Shown in pieces: positions 1 to 5,690 of a stretch of DNA of 6,697 bases (position 1 is the first letter of the stretch; each line of letters starts with the position of its first letter). Under the pieces are notes generated by a model. That model was given only the letters and a program-made list of their open reading frames with translations. It did not search any database and was not told the origin of the DNA. The position numbers and the translations under genes are program-made. Source of the DNA: an uncultured Bacteroidales bacterium (GTDB taxonomy: Bacteria; Bacteroidota; Bacteroidia; Bacteroidales; UBA932); NCBI GenBank assembly GCA_946627685.1, contig CAMOVV010000066.1, positions 1 through 6,697 of the forward strand. Reading direction: 5' to 3'.

Positions 1-905
1 GCAATATCGTGGAGTTCCTGGGCTTCCCCAATCCTTACGTGACGGATTTCGCCACGGCCGACGCCGCCACCAAGAGTTCCCTCATAGCCTCCCTTCCCTA
101 CAGCGTCGCAACCCTCCACACCCTGTTCAACGTCATAAACACCTGCATCCTTGTCTGGTTCATTCCCCAGATTGAGAAGGTCGTCACCTGGCTGGTTCCT
201 TCCCGCAACGAAGAGGACGAGGCCTTCAGGCTCAAATACATCGGCTCCGGAGGCTTCACGACCGGAGACCTGGCCCTCAACAGCGCCAAGATGGAGGTTG
301 TCCGTTTCGGGGATATCTGCCGGAGGACCCTCGGATTCATAAGGACGGCCACCGATGCGAAAACCGAGGCCGGATTCGAGGCCGCCAATGAGAAACTTAT
401 AAAATACGAGGAAATCACCGACAATATCGAAAAAGAGATAGCCTCCTATCTTAATGAAGTCACTTCAAGCGAGATGAGCCACGAGGCCACGGTGCGGGTG
501 AAAAGCCTTTACAGGATTATCGGGGAGATGGAGAGCCTCGGCGACAGCGGCGAGAGCATAGGAAGGACCATCGGCCGGGCCTGGGCCCACAACAAACCCT
601 TCACGGAGGATATGGTGCAGAAAATCGACCACATGATTTCCCTTGTGGACGAGGCCTTCGAAGCCATGCACACGAACCTCGACACCCCTCTCATCCAGCT
701 GACGGAAATATCCAACGCCGAAAAGGCGGAAGAGAAGATAAACTCCTACAGGGATTTCCTCCGGGAAGAGCATCTTTCCAACCTTGAAAACGCCAACTAT
801 CCTTATGAGACAGGCTCTTTCTACATGGACGTAGTGAACGGTCTCGAAAAGATGGGAGACTTTATAATCAACATTTCACAGGCGGAACTCAGTGCGAAGG
901 TTTAG
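1..905 (+). CDS. Na+/phosphate cotransporter family protein with PhoU-like domain, C-terminal part (5' end outside window)
   Basis: This is the C-terminal part of a type II Na+/Pi cotransporter-like membrane protein (NptA/YjbB class), which imports or exports phosphate across the inner membrane. The frame is open to the window edge (codons Asn-Ile precede the GTG at 9), so that GTG is probably internal and the true start lies upstream. Counting from position 9, residues 30-63 hold the end of the transport domain: a conserved-looking segment (LHTLFNVINT) followed by a hydrophobic membrane helix ending near the cytoplasmic face. From about residue 70 the protein turns charged and alpha-helical (many Glu/Lys, no membrane segments). 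This fits the PhoU-like helical bundle usually fused to the C-terminus of these transporters and thought to be regulatory. Stop TAG at 903-905. The following lipoprotein gene starts 14 nt before this stop, so the two are probably translationally coupled. The family call is strong; direction of transport and exact substrate are inferred from the family. Confidence 0.88.
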   Translation, partial: NIVEFLGFPNPYVTDFATADAATKSSLIASLPYSVATLHTLFNVINTCILVWFIPQIEKVVTWLVPSRNEEDEAFRLKYIGSGGFTTGDLALNSAKMEVVRFGDICRRTLGFIRTATDAKTEAGFEAANEKLIKYEEITDNIEKEIASYLNEVTSSEMSHEATVRVKSLYRIIGEMESLGDSGESIGRTIGRAWAHNKPFTEDMVQKIDHMISLVDEAFEAMHTNLDTPLIQLTEISNAEKAEEKINSYRDFLREEHLSNLENANYPYETGSFYMDVVNGLEKMGDFIINISQAELSAKV

Positions 906-1863
906 CGGCATACTTCTCTGTCTCGGAGCCCTTCTGCTCCTTGCGTGCTGCGGCCGTGGAAAGGTCGCGGTGAAGGAGACGTCCCGTCCTTTCCCAACCC
1001 CCGCCGACGTCCCGTCCATGCTGGTGTCGCAGGAAGAAAAGCTTGCCTGGGTGACGGAGCATTACTGGGACCGCTTTCTAGACCCTTCCGCGGAATACCC
1101 CTGCGACTCTTCCCTTGTGAACGGGGTGAAAAAAGACGAGGTCGAGGAGAATTTCGGGATGTGGGTCACCCTGATTGAAAAGATGTGTCCCCTTCCGCAG
1201 GGCATAAAGTCCGCCGGCATCCTGTTCGACAGGGCCGAGGCTTTCGACAAGGCCCGTCCGGGGACGAATGTTTTCGGGTTTCTCACCGACATGGCGGCCA
1301 AGTATCTCTACGACCCCAACTCCCCGGTGCGCGACGAAGACATCTATCTGGCCTACGTAAGCAGGCTCGCGAAGAGCCCTTCCGTGCCTGACAGCCTGCG
1401 CCAGTCTTTTGTATGGCAGGCCCGGCTGTGCTCCCTCAACAGGAGGGGGTCCGTGGCCGCCGATTTTTCTTTCCTCGAAGCATCCGGCCGGAAAAGGACC
1501 CTCCACGGGGTGAAATCCCCTTACACCCTTCTCATTTTCTCGAATCCCGGCTGCCAGGAGTGCGAAAGGATGATAGAAGAGCTTTCCTCTCCGACGGTGA
1601 TTTCCATGATAGGGGAAAGGAAACTTGCCGTGGTGGATATCTATATCGATGAGGATATAGCCCATTGGAAGGCCCATGCGGGAGAGTATCCCGGCACCTG
1701 GACGGTAGGGTACGATTCTGAAATGATAATCCGCAGGGACCTTCTCTACAATGTGAGGGCCATTCCGTCGATGTATCTTCTGGACAAGGACAAGAAGGTC
1801 CTTCTGAAAGACGCCCCTTCGGACAGGATAATTGCGGCTTTGGAAGAAATTAACAATCAATAA
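892..1863 (+). CDS. DUF5106/thioredoxin-like fold lipoprotein
   Basis: A 323-residue exported lipoprotein with a thioredoxin-like C-terminus. The GTG start at 892 is chosen because it gives a textbook lipoprotein signal: MRR, a hydrophobic run (residues 7-18) and a lipobox L16-L17-A18-C19, with C19 the likely lipidated residue. Residues ~38-185 contain HYWDRFLDP and look like the DUF5106 helical domain found in Bacteroidetes next to thioredoxin folds. Residues ~188-323 are thioredoxin/TlpA-like: a beta strand, then NPGCQEC with the redox pair C221 and C224, and AIPSMYLLD with the expected cis-proline P292. A disulfide oxidoreductase or electron-transfer role in the periplasm or at the outer membrane is inferred; the partner is unknown. 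C20 directly follows the lipobox cysteine, and C71, C99 and C180 may also matter for redox chemistry. The gene overlaps the upstream transporter by 14 nt and ends 9 nt before galM, so it is probably cotranscribed with both. Recognition of DUF5106 is from memory of the family pattern. Confidence 0.85.
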   Translation: MRRFSGILLCLGALLLLACCGRGKVAVKETSRPFPTPADVPSMLVSQEEKLAWVTEHYWDRFLDPSAEYPCDSSLVNGVKKDEVEENFGMWVTLIEKMCPLPQGIKSAGILFDRAEAFDKARPGTNVFGFLTDMAAKYLYDPNSPVRDEDIYLAYVSRLAKSPSVPDSLRQSFVWQARLCSLNRRGSVAADFSFLEASGRKRTLHGVKSPYTLLIFSNPGCQECERMIEELSSPTVISMIGERKLAVVDIYIDEDIAHWKAHAGEYPGTWTVGYDSEMIIRRDLLYNVRAIPSMYLLDKDKKVLLKDAPSDRIIAALEEINNQ

Positions 1864-1872
1864 ACAAAGGTC

Positions 1873-2922
1873 ATGAAAATAACCAGGGAACTTTGGGGGA
1901 CAGCCCCTGACGGAAAGGAAATATTCAGATATACCCTTGTGAACGGGAGCGGGGCGGCAGCCGTCCTGTCCAGCGTCGGGGCCGGCATCGTGTCCGTCTG
2001 CGTGCCCGACAGGGACGGGAAGATTGCCGACGTCGTCCTCGGATATCCGGAGGCCGGAGCCTATTTTGCCGACGGTCCGTGCGCCGGGAAATGCCCCGGG
2101 AGGTATGCCAACCGCATCGCTGGAGGAAAATTCACCCTTGACGGCAAAGAATACACCCTTCCCGTAAACAACGGTCCCAACCATCTTCACGGAGGGCCCG
2201 AAGGATTCCAGAACCAGGTCTGGGACAGCCGCATAGACGGGGACAGCGTCGAGTTCATGTATTTCTCCCCCGACGGCGAGGCCGGCTATCCCGGCAACCT
2301 CAAAGCCGTCGTCCGCTACGGCTGGGACGAAGAAAACACCCTCACCCTCACCTTCACGGCCGTCACCGACGCTCCCACGGTGGTGAACCTTACCAACCAC
2401 GCCTACTTCAACCTTGACGGCGAAGGGACCGGCTCCATTCTGGACCACATCCTGAAGCTGAACGCCAGCACCTGGCTCCCCACCGACGAGACCCTTATCC
2501 CCACCGGCGAGGCCGACCCCGTGGCAGGCACCCCGATGGATTTTCTCGAGCCCAAGAGAATCGGCAAGGACATCCTCGAGGATTTCCCCGCCCTCAAATA
2601 TGGCAAAGGCTACGATAACTGCTGGCTCATAGACGCTTATGAAGAAGGCCAGTTGCAGGAAGCCGCCGAGCTGTATTCCCCTCGCAGCGGCCGCGTCCTG
2701 AAGGTCACGACCACCCAGCCCGCCATCCAGGTCTATACCGGAAACTGGCTGAAAGGCTGTCCTGACGGAAAGAGCGGGGCTCCGTACAACGACTACGACG
2801 GGGTGGCCCTGGAATGCCAGCACTGTCCCGATTCCCCCAACAAGCCGGACTTCCCCACCACCGTCCTCCGCCCCGGCGAGACTTTCTCCGAGGCCATAAT
2901 CTTTGCATTTTCAACGAAATAG
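1873..2922 (+). CDS. galM: aldose 1-epimerase (galactose mutarotase)
   Basis: A 349-residue galactose mutarotase, which interconverts alpha and beta anomers of galactose, glucose and related aldoses and feeds the Leloir pathway. The length is typical. Family landmarks appear in order: the RYANRI segment (N80, R81) that contacts the sugar; NHLHGG with H104 and H106; [10 protein letters not shown] with the catalytic acid H176; GYDNC with D248 contacting the sugar; and [12 protein letters not shown] with the catalytic base E314. These match, by motif and spacing, the known His/His/Asp/Glu set of Lactococcus and human enzymes. There is no signal peptide, so the enzyme is probably cytoplasmic; many Bacteroidetes paralogues are exported instead. 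ATG at 1873 has a purine-rich AAAGG just upstream and follows the lipoprotein gene by 9 nt. Its TAG stop is only 4 nt before the thyA ATG, so cotranscription with thyA is very likely although the pathways are unrelated. Confidence 0.95.
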   Translation: MKITRELWGTAPDGKEIFRYTLVNGSGAAAVLSSVGAGIVSVCVPDRDGKIADVVLGYPEAGAYFADGPCAGKCPGRYANRIAGGKFTLDGKEYTLPVNNGPNHLHGGPEGFQNQVWDSRIDGDSVEFMYFSPDGEAGYPGNLKAVVRYGWDEENTLTLTFTAVTDAPTVVNLTNHAYFNLDGEGTGSILDHILKLNASTWLPTDETLIPTGEADPVAGTPMDFLEPKRIGKDILEDFPALKYGKGYDNCWLIDAYEEGQLQEAAELYSPRSGRVLKVTTTQPAIQVYTGNWLKGCPDGKSGAPYNDYDGVALECQHCPDSPNKPDFPTTVLRPGETFSEAIIFAFSTK

Positions 2923-2926
2923 CCCG

Positions 2927-3721
2927 ATGAAACAATATCTTGACCTTTTGAGGAGAATCCGCACCGAAGGAGTTGTCCGCCACGACCGCACCGGCGTCGG
3001 CACCCAGGGCGTGTTCGGCCACCAGATGAGGTTCGACCTCGGCGAAGGCTTCCCCCTTCTCACGACGAAGAAGGTCCACCTCAAATCCATCATCCACGAG
3101 CTCCTGTGGTTCCTTGCCGGAGACACCAACATCAAGTACCTCAAGGACAACGGCGTGTCCATCTGGGACGAGTGGGCCGACGAAAACGGCGACCTCGGCC
3201 CCGTCTATGGCCACCAGTGGAGGTCCTGGCCCGCCCCCGACGGCACCGCCATCGACCAGATTTCCAACGCTCTGGACCTCATAAAGAACAACCCAGACTC
3301 CCGGCGTATCATCGTCACCGCCTGGAATCCCGCGGAAATCGGCAAGATGGCCCTTCCTCCCTGCCACTGCCTTTTCCAGTTCTACGTGGCCGAAGGAAAA
3401 CTCTCCTGCCAGCTCTATCAGAGAAGCGCCGACACCTTCCTCGGAGTCCCCTTCAACATAGCCTCCTACGCCCTCCTCACCATGATGATGGCCCAGGTGT
3501 GCGGCCTCAAGCCCGGGGAATTTGTCCATACGACGGGTGACACCCACCTCTACCTCAATCATTTCGAGCAGGCCGACCTCCAGCTCACCCGCACCCCTCG
3601 TCCCCTTCCCGTCATGAAGATAAACCCTGACGTGAAGGACCTCTTCTCTTTCAGATACGAAGATTTCACATTGGAAGGCTACGACCCCTGGCCGGCCATC
3701 AAGGCCCCGGTGGCAGTTTAA
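2927..3721 (+). CDS. thyA: thymidylate synthase
   Basis: Thymidylate synthase: converts dUMP and 5,10-methylene-tetrahydrofolate to dTMP and dihydrofolate in the cytoplasm. From ATG 2927 the protein is 264 residues, the length of E. coli ThyA, and aligns with it from the first residue (MKQYL) to the last (IKAPVAV) with no gap I can see. An in-frame ATG at 2903 would add eight residues, but it lies inside galM and is not needed. The expected active site is intact: R21, E58, W80, Y94, R126/R127, the nucleophile C146 in PPCHC, R166, D169, N177, H207 and Y209. Residue 168 is Ala where E. coli has Cys, which is not an active-site position of concern. The gene starts 4 nt after galM and is followed 12 nt later by folA, which recycles the dihydrofolate that ThyA makes. 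A functional call is secure; this is not the flavin-dependent ThyX type. Confidence 0.98.
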   Translation: MKQYLDLLRRIRTEGVVRHDRTGVGTQGVFGHQMRFDLGEGFPLLTTKKVHLKSIIHELLWFLAGDTNIKYLKDNGVSIWDEWADENGDLGPVYGHQWRSWPAPDGTAIDQISNALDLIKNNPDSRRIIVTAWNPAEIGKMALPPCHCLFQFYVAEGKLSCQLYQRSADTFLGVPFNIASYALLTMMMAQVCGLKPGEFVHTTGDTHLYLNHFEQADLQLTRTPRPLPVMKINPDVKDLFSFRYEDFTLEGYDPWPAIKAPVAV

Positions 3722-3733
3722 TTTCAGTTTATT

Positions 3734-4225
3734 ATGGAAAAAGCGCTCATAGTGGCGATTGCCGACAACAATGCAATAGGGGTGAAAGGAGACCTCCCCT
3801 GGCACATCTCCGAAGACCTCAAGTACTTCAAGAAGAAGACGAAAGGCCATCCCGTGATTATGGGAAGGACGACTTATTTCTCCCTTCCCAAAAGGCCCCT
3901 TCCGAATCGTAAGAACATTGTCCTGAACCTTGGGGGAGACCCCATTCCGGAAGTGACCTGCGTCAATTCTTTCGACGAGGCTTTCGCCGCCGTAAAGCCC
4001 GCCCGCAAGTGCTTCATAATGGGCGGAGCCTCTGTTTACAAGGCTGCCCTGCCCATGATGGACACCCTCTACATCACTCATGTTCATACGGTTGTGGAAA
4101 ATGCAGACGTGTTCTTCCCCCAGATAGACCCCTCCGTCTGGAAGCCCACGTCCCGCTCCAGGATGCACACCGACCCCGAAACAGGATTTAAGTTCGAATT
4201 TGTAATTTACCGGAAAATTAAGTAA
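3734..4225 (+). CDS. folA: dihydrofolate reductase
   Basis: Dihydrofolate reductase: NADPH-dependent reduction of dihydrofolate to tetrahydrofolate, and the usual target of trimethoprim. The 163-residue length is standard for chromosomal FolA. Visible motifs: AIADNNAIGVKGDLPW (N-terminal strand and Met20-type loop, here with Gly-Asp before Leu-Pro-Trp); the catalytic acid D28 in HISEDLKYF, matching E. coli D27; VIMGRTT (residues 41-47) in the NADPH site; LPNRKNIVL with R59, matching the folate-binding R57; IMGGASVY (95-102) with the conserved Gly pair G97-G98; and T115 in LYITHVH, matching T113. Helix residues after GRTT read YFSLP rather than the common WESLP/FESLP, a mild divergence. The ATG lies 12 nt after the thyA stop, in the common thyA-folA order, so expression is presumably joint. 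The stop codon TAA (4223-4225) overlaps a candidate promoter for the next gene. Confidence 0.97.
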   Translation: MEKALIVAIADNNAIGVKGDLPWHISEDLKYFKKKTKGHPVIMGRTTYFSLPKRPLPNRKNIVLNLGGDPIPEVTCVNSFDEAFAAVKPARKCFIMGGASVYKAALPMMDTLYITHVHTVVENADVFFPQIDPSVWKPTSRSRMHTDPETGFKFEFVIYRKIK

Positions 4226-4230
4226 ACTTG
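4199..4230 (+). promoter_or_regulatory. candidate Bacteroidetes-type promoter for the sodium symporter gene
   Basis: A TTTG at 4199-4202 is followed, after exactly 20 nt, by TAAACTTG at 4223-4230. This matches the Bacteroidetes primary sigma-factor pattern (TTTG, 19-21 nt, TAnnTTTG) with one mismatch in the -7 box. Transcription would begin about 4236, giving a leader of roughly 20-25 nt before the ATG at 4259. The -7 box overlaps the folA stop codon. The 33-nt gap between folA and the transporter is the widest in the + strand series and fits a separate or additional transcription unit. There is no convincing Shine-Dalgarno sequence before the ATG, which is usual in this phylum. This is a motif match only, in a short region, and could be chance. 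Confidence 0.5.
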
Positions 4231-4258
4231 CGGACAGTTAGTAGTTTCAAGTCAGCTT

Positions 4259-5569
4259 ATGTCCGGTAAAATCAGGGAGAATTTCGGAAGCCGCTTTACA
4301 GTTGTAATGGCTTTGGCGGGCTCCGCCATCGGCCTCGGCAATATCTGGAGGTTCCCGTACATGGTGGGCGAGCACGGAGGCGCCGCCTTCATCATCATCT
4401 ATGTCCTTTGTTCCCTTTTCATCGCCCTTCCCATCTTTTTCTGCGAGTCCATTCTCGGAAAGTCCACGGGGAAGGACACTTTCGGCGCCTTGGAGGCCGT
4501 AGCCCCCGGCACGAAATGGAAGAATGAGGGCTATGTCGCGCTGCTCGGCAGTTTTGTCATAGTTTCCTTCTACAGCGTCGTGGGCGGATGGAGCGTGGAT
4601 TTCCTCATACGTTCCTTCACCACGGGTTTCGCTGGGGAGACTCTCGGGGAAGCTGCCGGTATTTTCCAGAAGATGACGTCTTCGGTGTGGGAGCCGATAG
4701 CCTGCCTGACAGTTTTCCTCGGCATTACGGCCCTTATCGTTGCCAGGGGAATAGAAAAGGGGATAGGGCGGTTCGCTAAGGTGATGATGCCCCTTCTGTT
4801 CATAATGATAGTGGTTATCGTCATCCGTTCCTGCACCCTTCCCGGGGCGGAAAAAGGCATAGAATACCTTCTCAAACCGGATTTTTCAAAGATAGACGGC
4901 CCGGCAATCGCGGCCGCCCTCGGACAGGGATTCTTCTCCCTTTCCCTCGGTGTCGGCTGCGTCCTGACCTATTCCTCCTACATGAGGAAGGAGGAGAATG
5001 TGCTTTACACGGGGGTCTGGACGGCCGTTTTCGACACTTTCTTTGCGATTCTCGCGGGATTTGCGATTATGCCGGCCGTTTTCTCCGCCGGCCTGGAACC
5101 TTCCGCCGGCCCTTCCCTTGTCTATGAGACCCTTCCCGTGATTTTCTCGAGGATGGGCCGCATTGTCCCGGTGATATTTTTCCTGACCATCCTCATAGCC
5201 GCGCTTACGTCCTCGATGTCGATGCTTGAGGTTCTTGTCACCTGGCTCGTGGACCAGAAGGGGATTTCCCGCCGCAAGGCCACCTTGCTCTTTTTCTGCG
5301 CCTGCTGGGTGCTCGGCTGCGTCTGCGCCGTGTCTTCCAAGGTGTTCTCCGTGTGCGACTTCATGTCTTCCAACGTCTTCATGATGATAGGGGCCCTTGT
5401 GTTCGCCCTCGTGGTCGGCTGGAAGATGTCCCGCTCCGAGGTTCGCTCCCAGTTTACGAATTACGGCACCAGCCACAAGGCCGGCGCCGTATTTCCTGTA
5501 GTCTGGTTCCTTATCAAATGGGTTGCCCCCGCAGGAATAGTGATAATCGCCGTCACGAATCTGCTTTAA
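4259..5569 (+). CDS. sodium-dependent transporter, NSS/SNF family (LeuT fold)
   Basis: A 436-residue inner-membrane symporter of the neurotransmitter:sodium symporter family, which couples Na+ entry to uptake of amino acids or related solutes. I count about 11 membrane helices (near 13-34, 41-64, 91-115, 147-163, 170-192, 217-240, 250-275, 302-330, 340-357, 369-388, 409-434). That is the layout of bacterial members such as Tyt1 and MhsT, which lack the twelfth helix of LeuT. Family signatures: GSAIGLGNIWRFPY in the broken helix 1, with G21, A23, I24 and N28 at the Na+ site positions and R31 as outer gate; Y105 in helix 3 (LeuT Y108 equivalent); GQGFFSLSLGVG (222-233) in the broken helix 6; and ALTSS (315-319) in helix 8, part of the second Na+ site. 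Acidic D259 in helix 7 may be the residue that makes bacterial members chloride-independent. The substrate cannot be read from sequence. It is the last + strand gene, followed by the palindromic element. Confidence 0.93.
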   Translation: MSGKIRENFGSRFTVVMALAGSAIGLGNIWRFPYMVGEHGGAAFIIIYVLCSLFIALPIFFCESILGKSTGKDTFGALEAVAPGTKWKNEGYVALLGSFVIVSFYSVVGGWSVDFLIRSFTTGFAGETLGEAAGIFQKMTSSVWEPIACLTVFLGITALIVARGIEKGIGRFAKVMMPLLFIMIVVIVIRSCTLPGAEKGIEYLLKPDFSKIDGPAIAAALGQGFFSLSLGVGCVLTYSSYMRKEENVLYTGVWTAVFDTFFAILAGFAIMPAVFSAGLEPSAGPSLVYETLPVIFSRMGRIVPVIFFLTILIAALTSSMSMLEVLVTWLVDQKGISRRKATLLFFCACWVLGCVCAVSSKVFSVCDFMSSNVFMMIGALVFALVVGWKMSRSEVRSQFTNYGTSHKAGAVFPVVWFLIKWVAPAGIVIIAVTNLL

Positions 5570-5580
5570 GGGATACAGCG

Positions 5581-5610
5581 GTCATCTTTCAGATGACGCC
5601 GCTTCGCGGC
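5581..5610 (+). repeat. two abutting small hairpins with identical TTC loops inside the left arm
   Basis: GTCATCT-TTC-AGATGAC (5581-5597) is a perfect 7-bp stem with a 3-nt loop. It is followed with no gap by GCCGC-TTC-GCGGC (5598-5610), a perfect 5-bp stem with the same loop sequence. The right arm holds the matching form of the first hairpin in inverse orientation (5657-5671, ending AGATGAC when read through 5671), lacking one base. The left arm can therefore either pair with the right arm or fold on itself. Confidence 0.7.
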
Positions 5611-5633
5611 CCCTCCCTGAAGGGCCCCTCCCT
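5608..5633 (+). repeat. 11-bp direct repeat in the centre of the palindromic element
   Basis: GGCCCCTCCCT occurs at 5608-5618 and again at 5623-5633, a 15-bp period. The spacer plus second copy can also form GGCCC/GGGCC pairing. Together with GAGGG at 5645-5649, which can pair with CCCTC at 5630-5634, this makes the centre of the element strongly strand-biased (pyrimidine-rich on +) and structured. Confidence 0.65.
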
Positions 5634-5690
5634 CTTATCTTGCCGAGGGTGGCAGAGTCACTGAAAGATGACCGCTGTATCCTTCGGTCG

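Larger units (their letters stand above)
5571..5682. repeat. 112-bp palindromic element between convergent genes (REP/BIME- or MITE-like, possible bidirectional terminator)
   Basis: The arms 5571-5592 and 5661-5682 are perfect 22-bp reverse complements, beginning GGATACAG and ending CTGTATCC. Allowing one unpaired base (A5593), pairing continues with TGAC 5594-5597 and GTCA 5657-5660, giving 27- and 26-nt arms around a 59-nt centre. The element starts 2 nt after the transporter stop and ends 8 nt before the GH97 stop, so it fills essentially the whole space between two converging genes. No T-run follows either arm, so it is not a canonical intrinsic terminator, although such a hairpin could stop transcription or protect mRNA 3' ends from both sides. 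No transposase and no clear target-site duplication are visible. The internal organisation (nested hairpins, an 11-bp direct repeat) resembles dispersed palindromic repeats rather than a simple terminator. The structure is certain; its class is inference. Confidence 0.8.

Noticed and set aside
1078..2823. A 581-codon open frame on the - strand
   Set aside because: It runs antisense through the lipoprotein gene and galM, both of which have clear families and intact catalytic motifs. The frame is open only because the GC-rich sense codons rarely create antisense stops, and the translation is low-complexity and family-less.
2898..2905. AATCTTTG as a -7 promoter box for thyA
   Set aside because: One mismatch to TAnnTTTG, but there is no TTTG 19-21 nt upstream and it sits in galM coding sequence, so I do not call it.
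2903..2926. Upstream ATG giving thyA eight extra residues
   Set aside because: It lies inside the galM coding end; the ATG at 2927 gives the standard 264-residue protein aligned to E. coli ThyA from residue 1.
2705..4168. A 487-codon open frame on the - strand
   Set aside because: Antisense to the galM end, thyA and folA. The Gly/Val/His/Glu-rich translation has no recognisable domain, so it is a shadow of the sense genes.
5353..5664. A 103-codon + strand frame running from the transporter into the palindromic element
   Set aside because: Most of it is a shifted frame of the symporter gene, and its tail is the repeat itself. There is no independent evidence of coding.
5571..5682. Calling the palindrome a CRISPR repeat or att site
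   Set aside because: There is a single inverted pair, no regularly spaced direct repeats with unique spacers, and no integrase or cas genes nearby.
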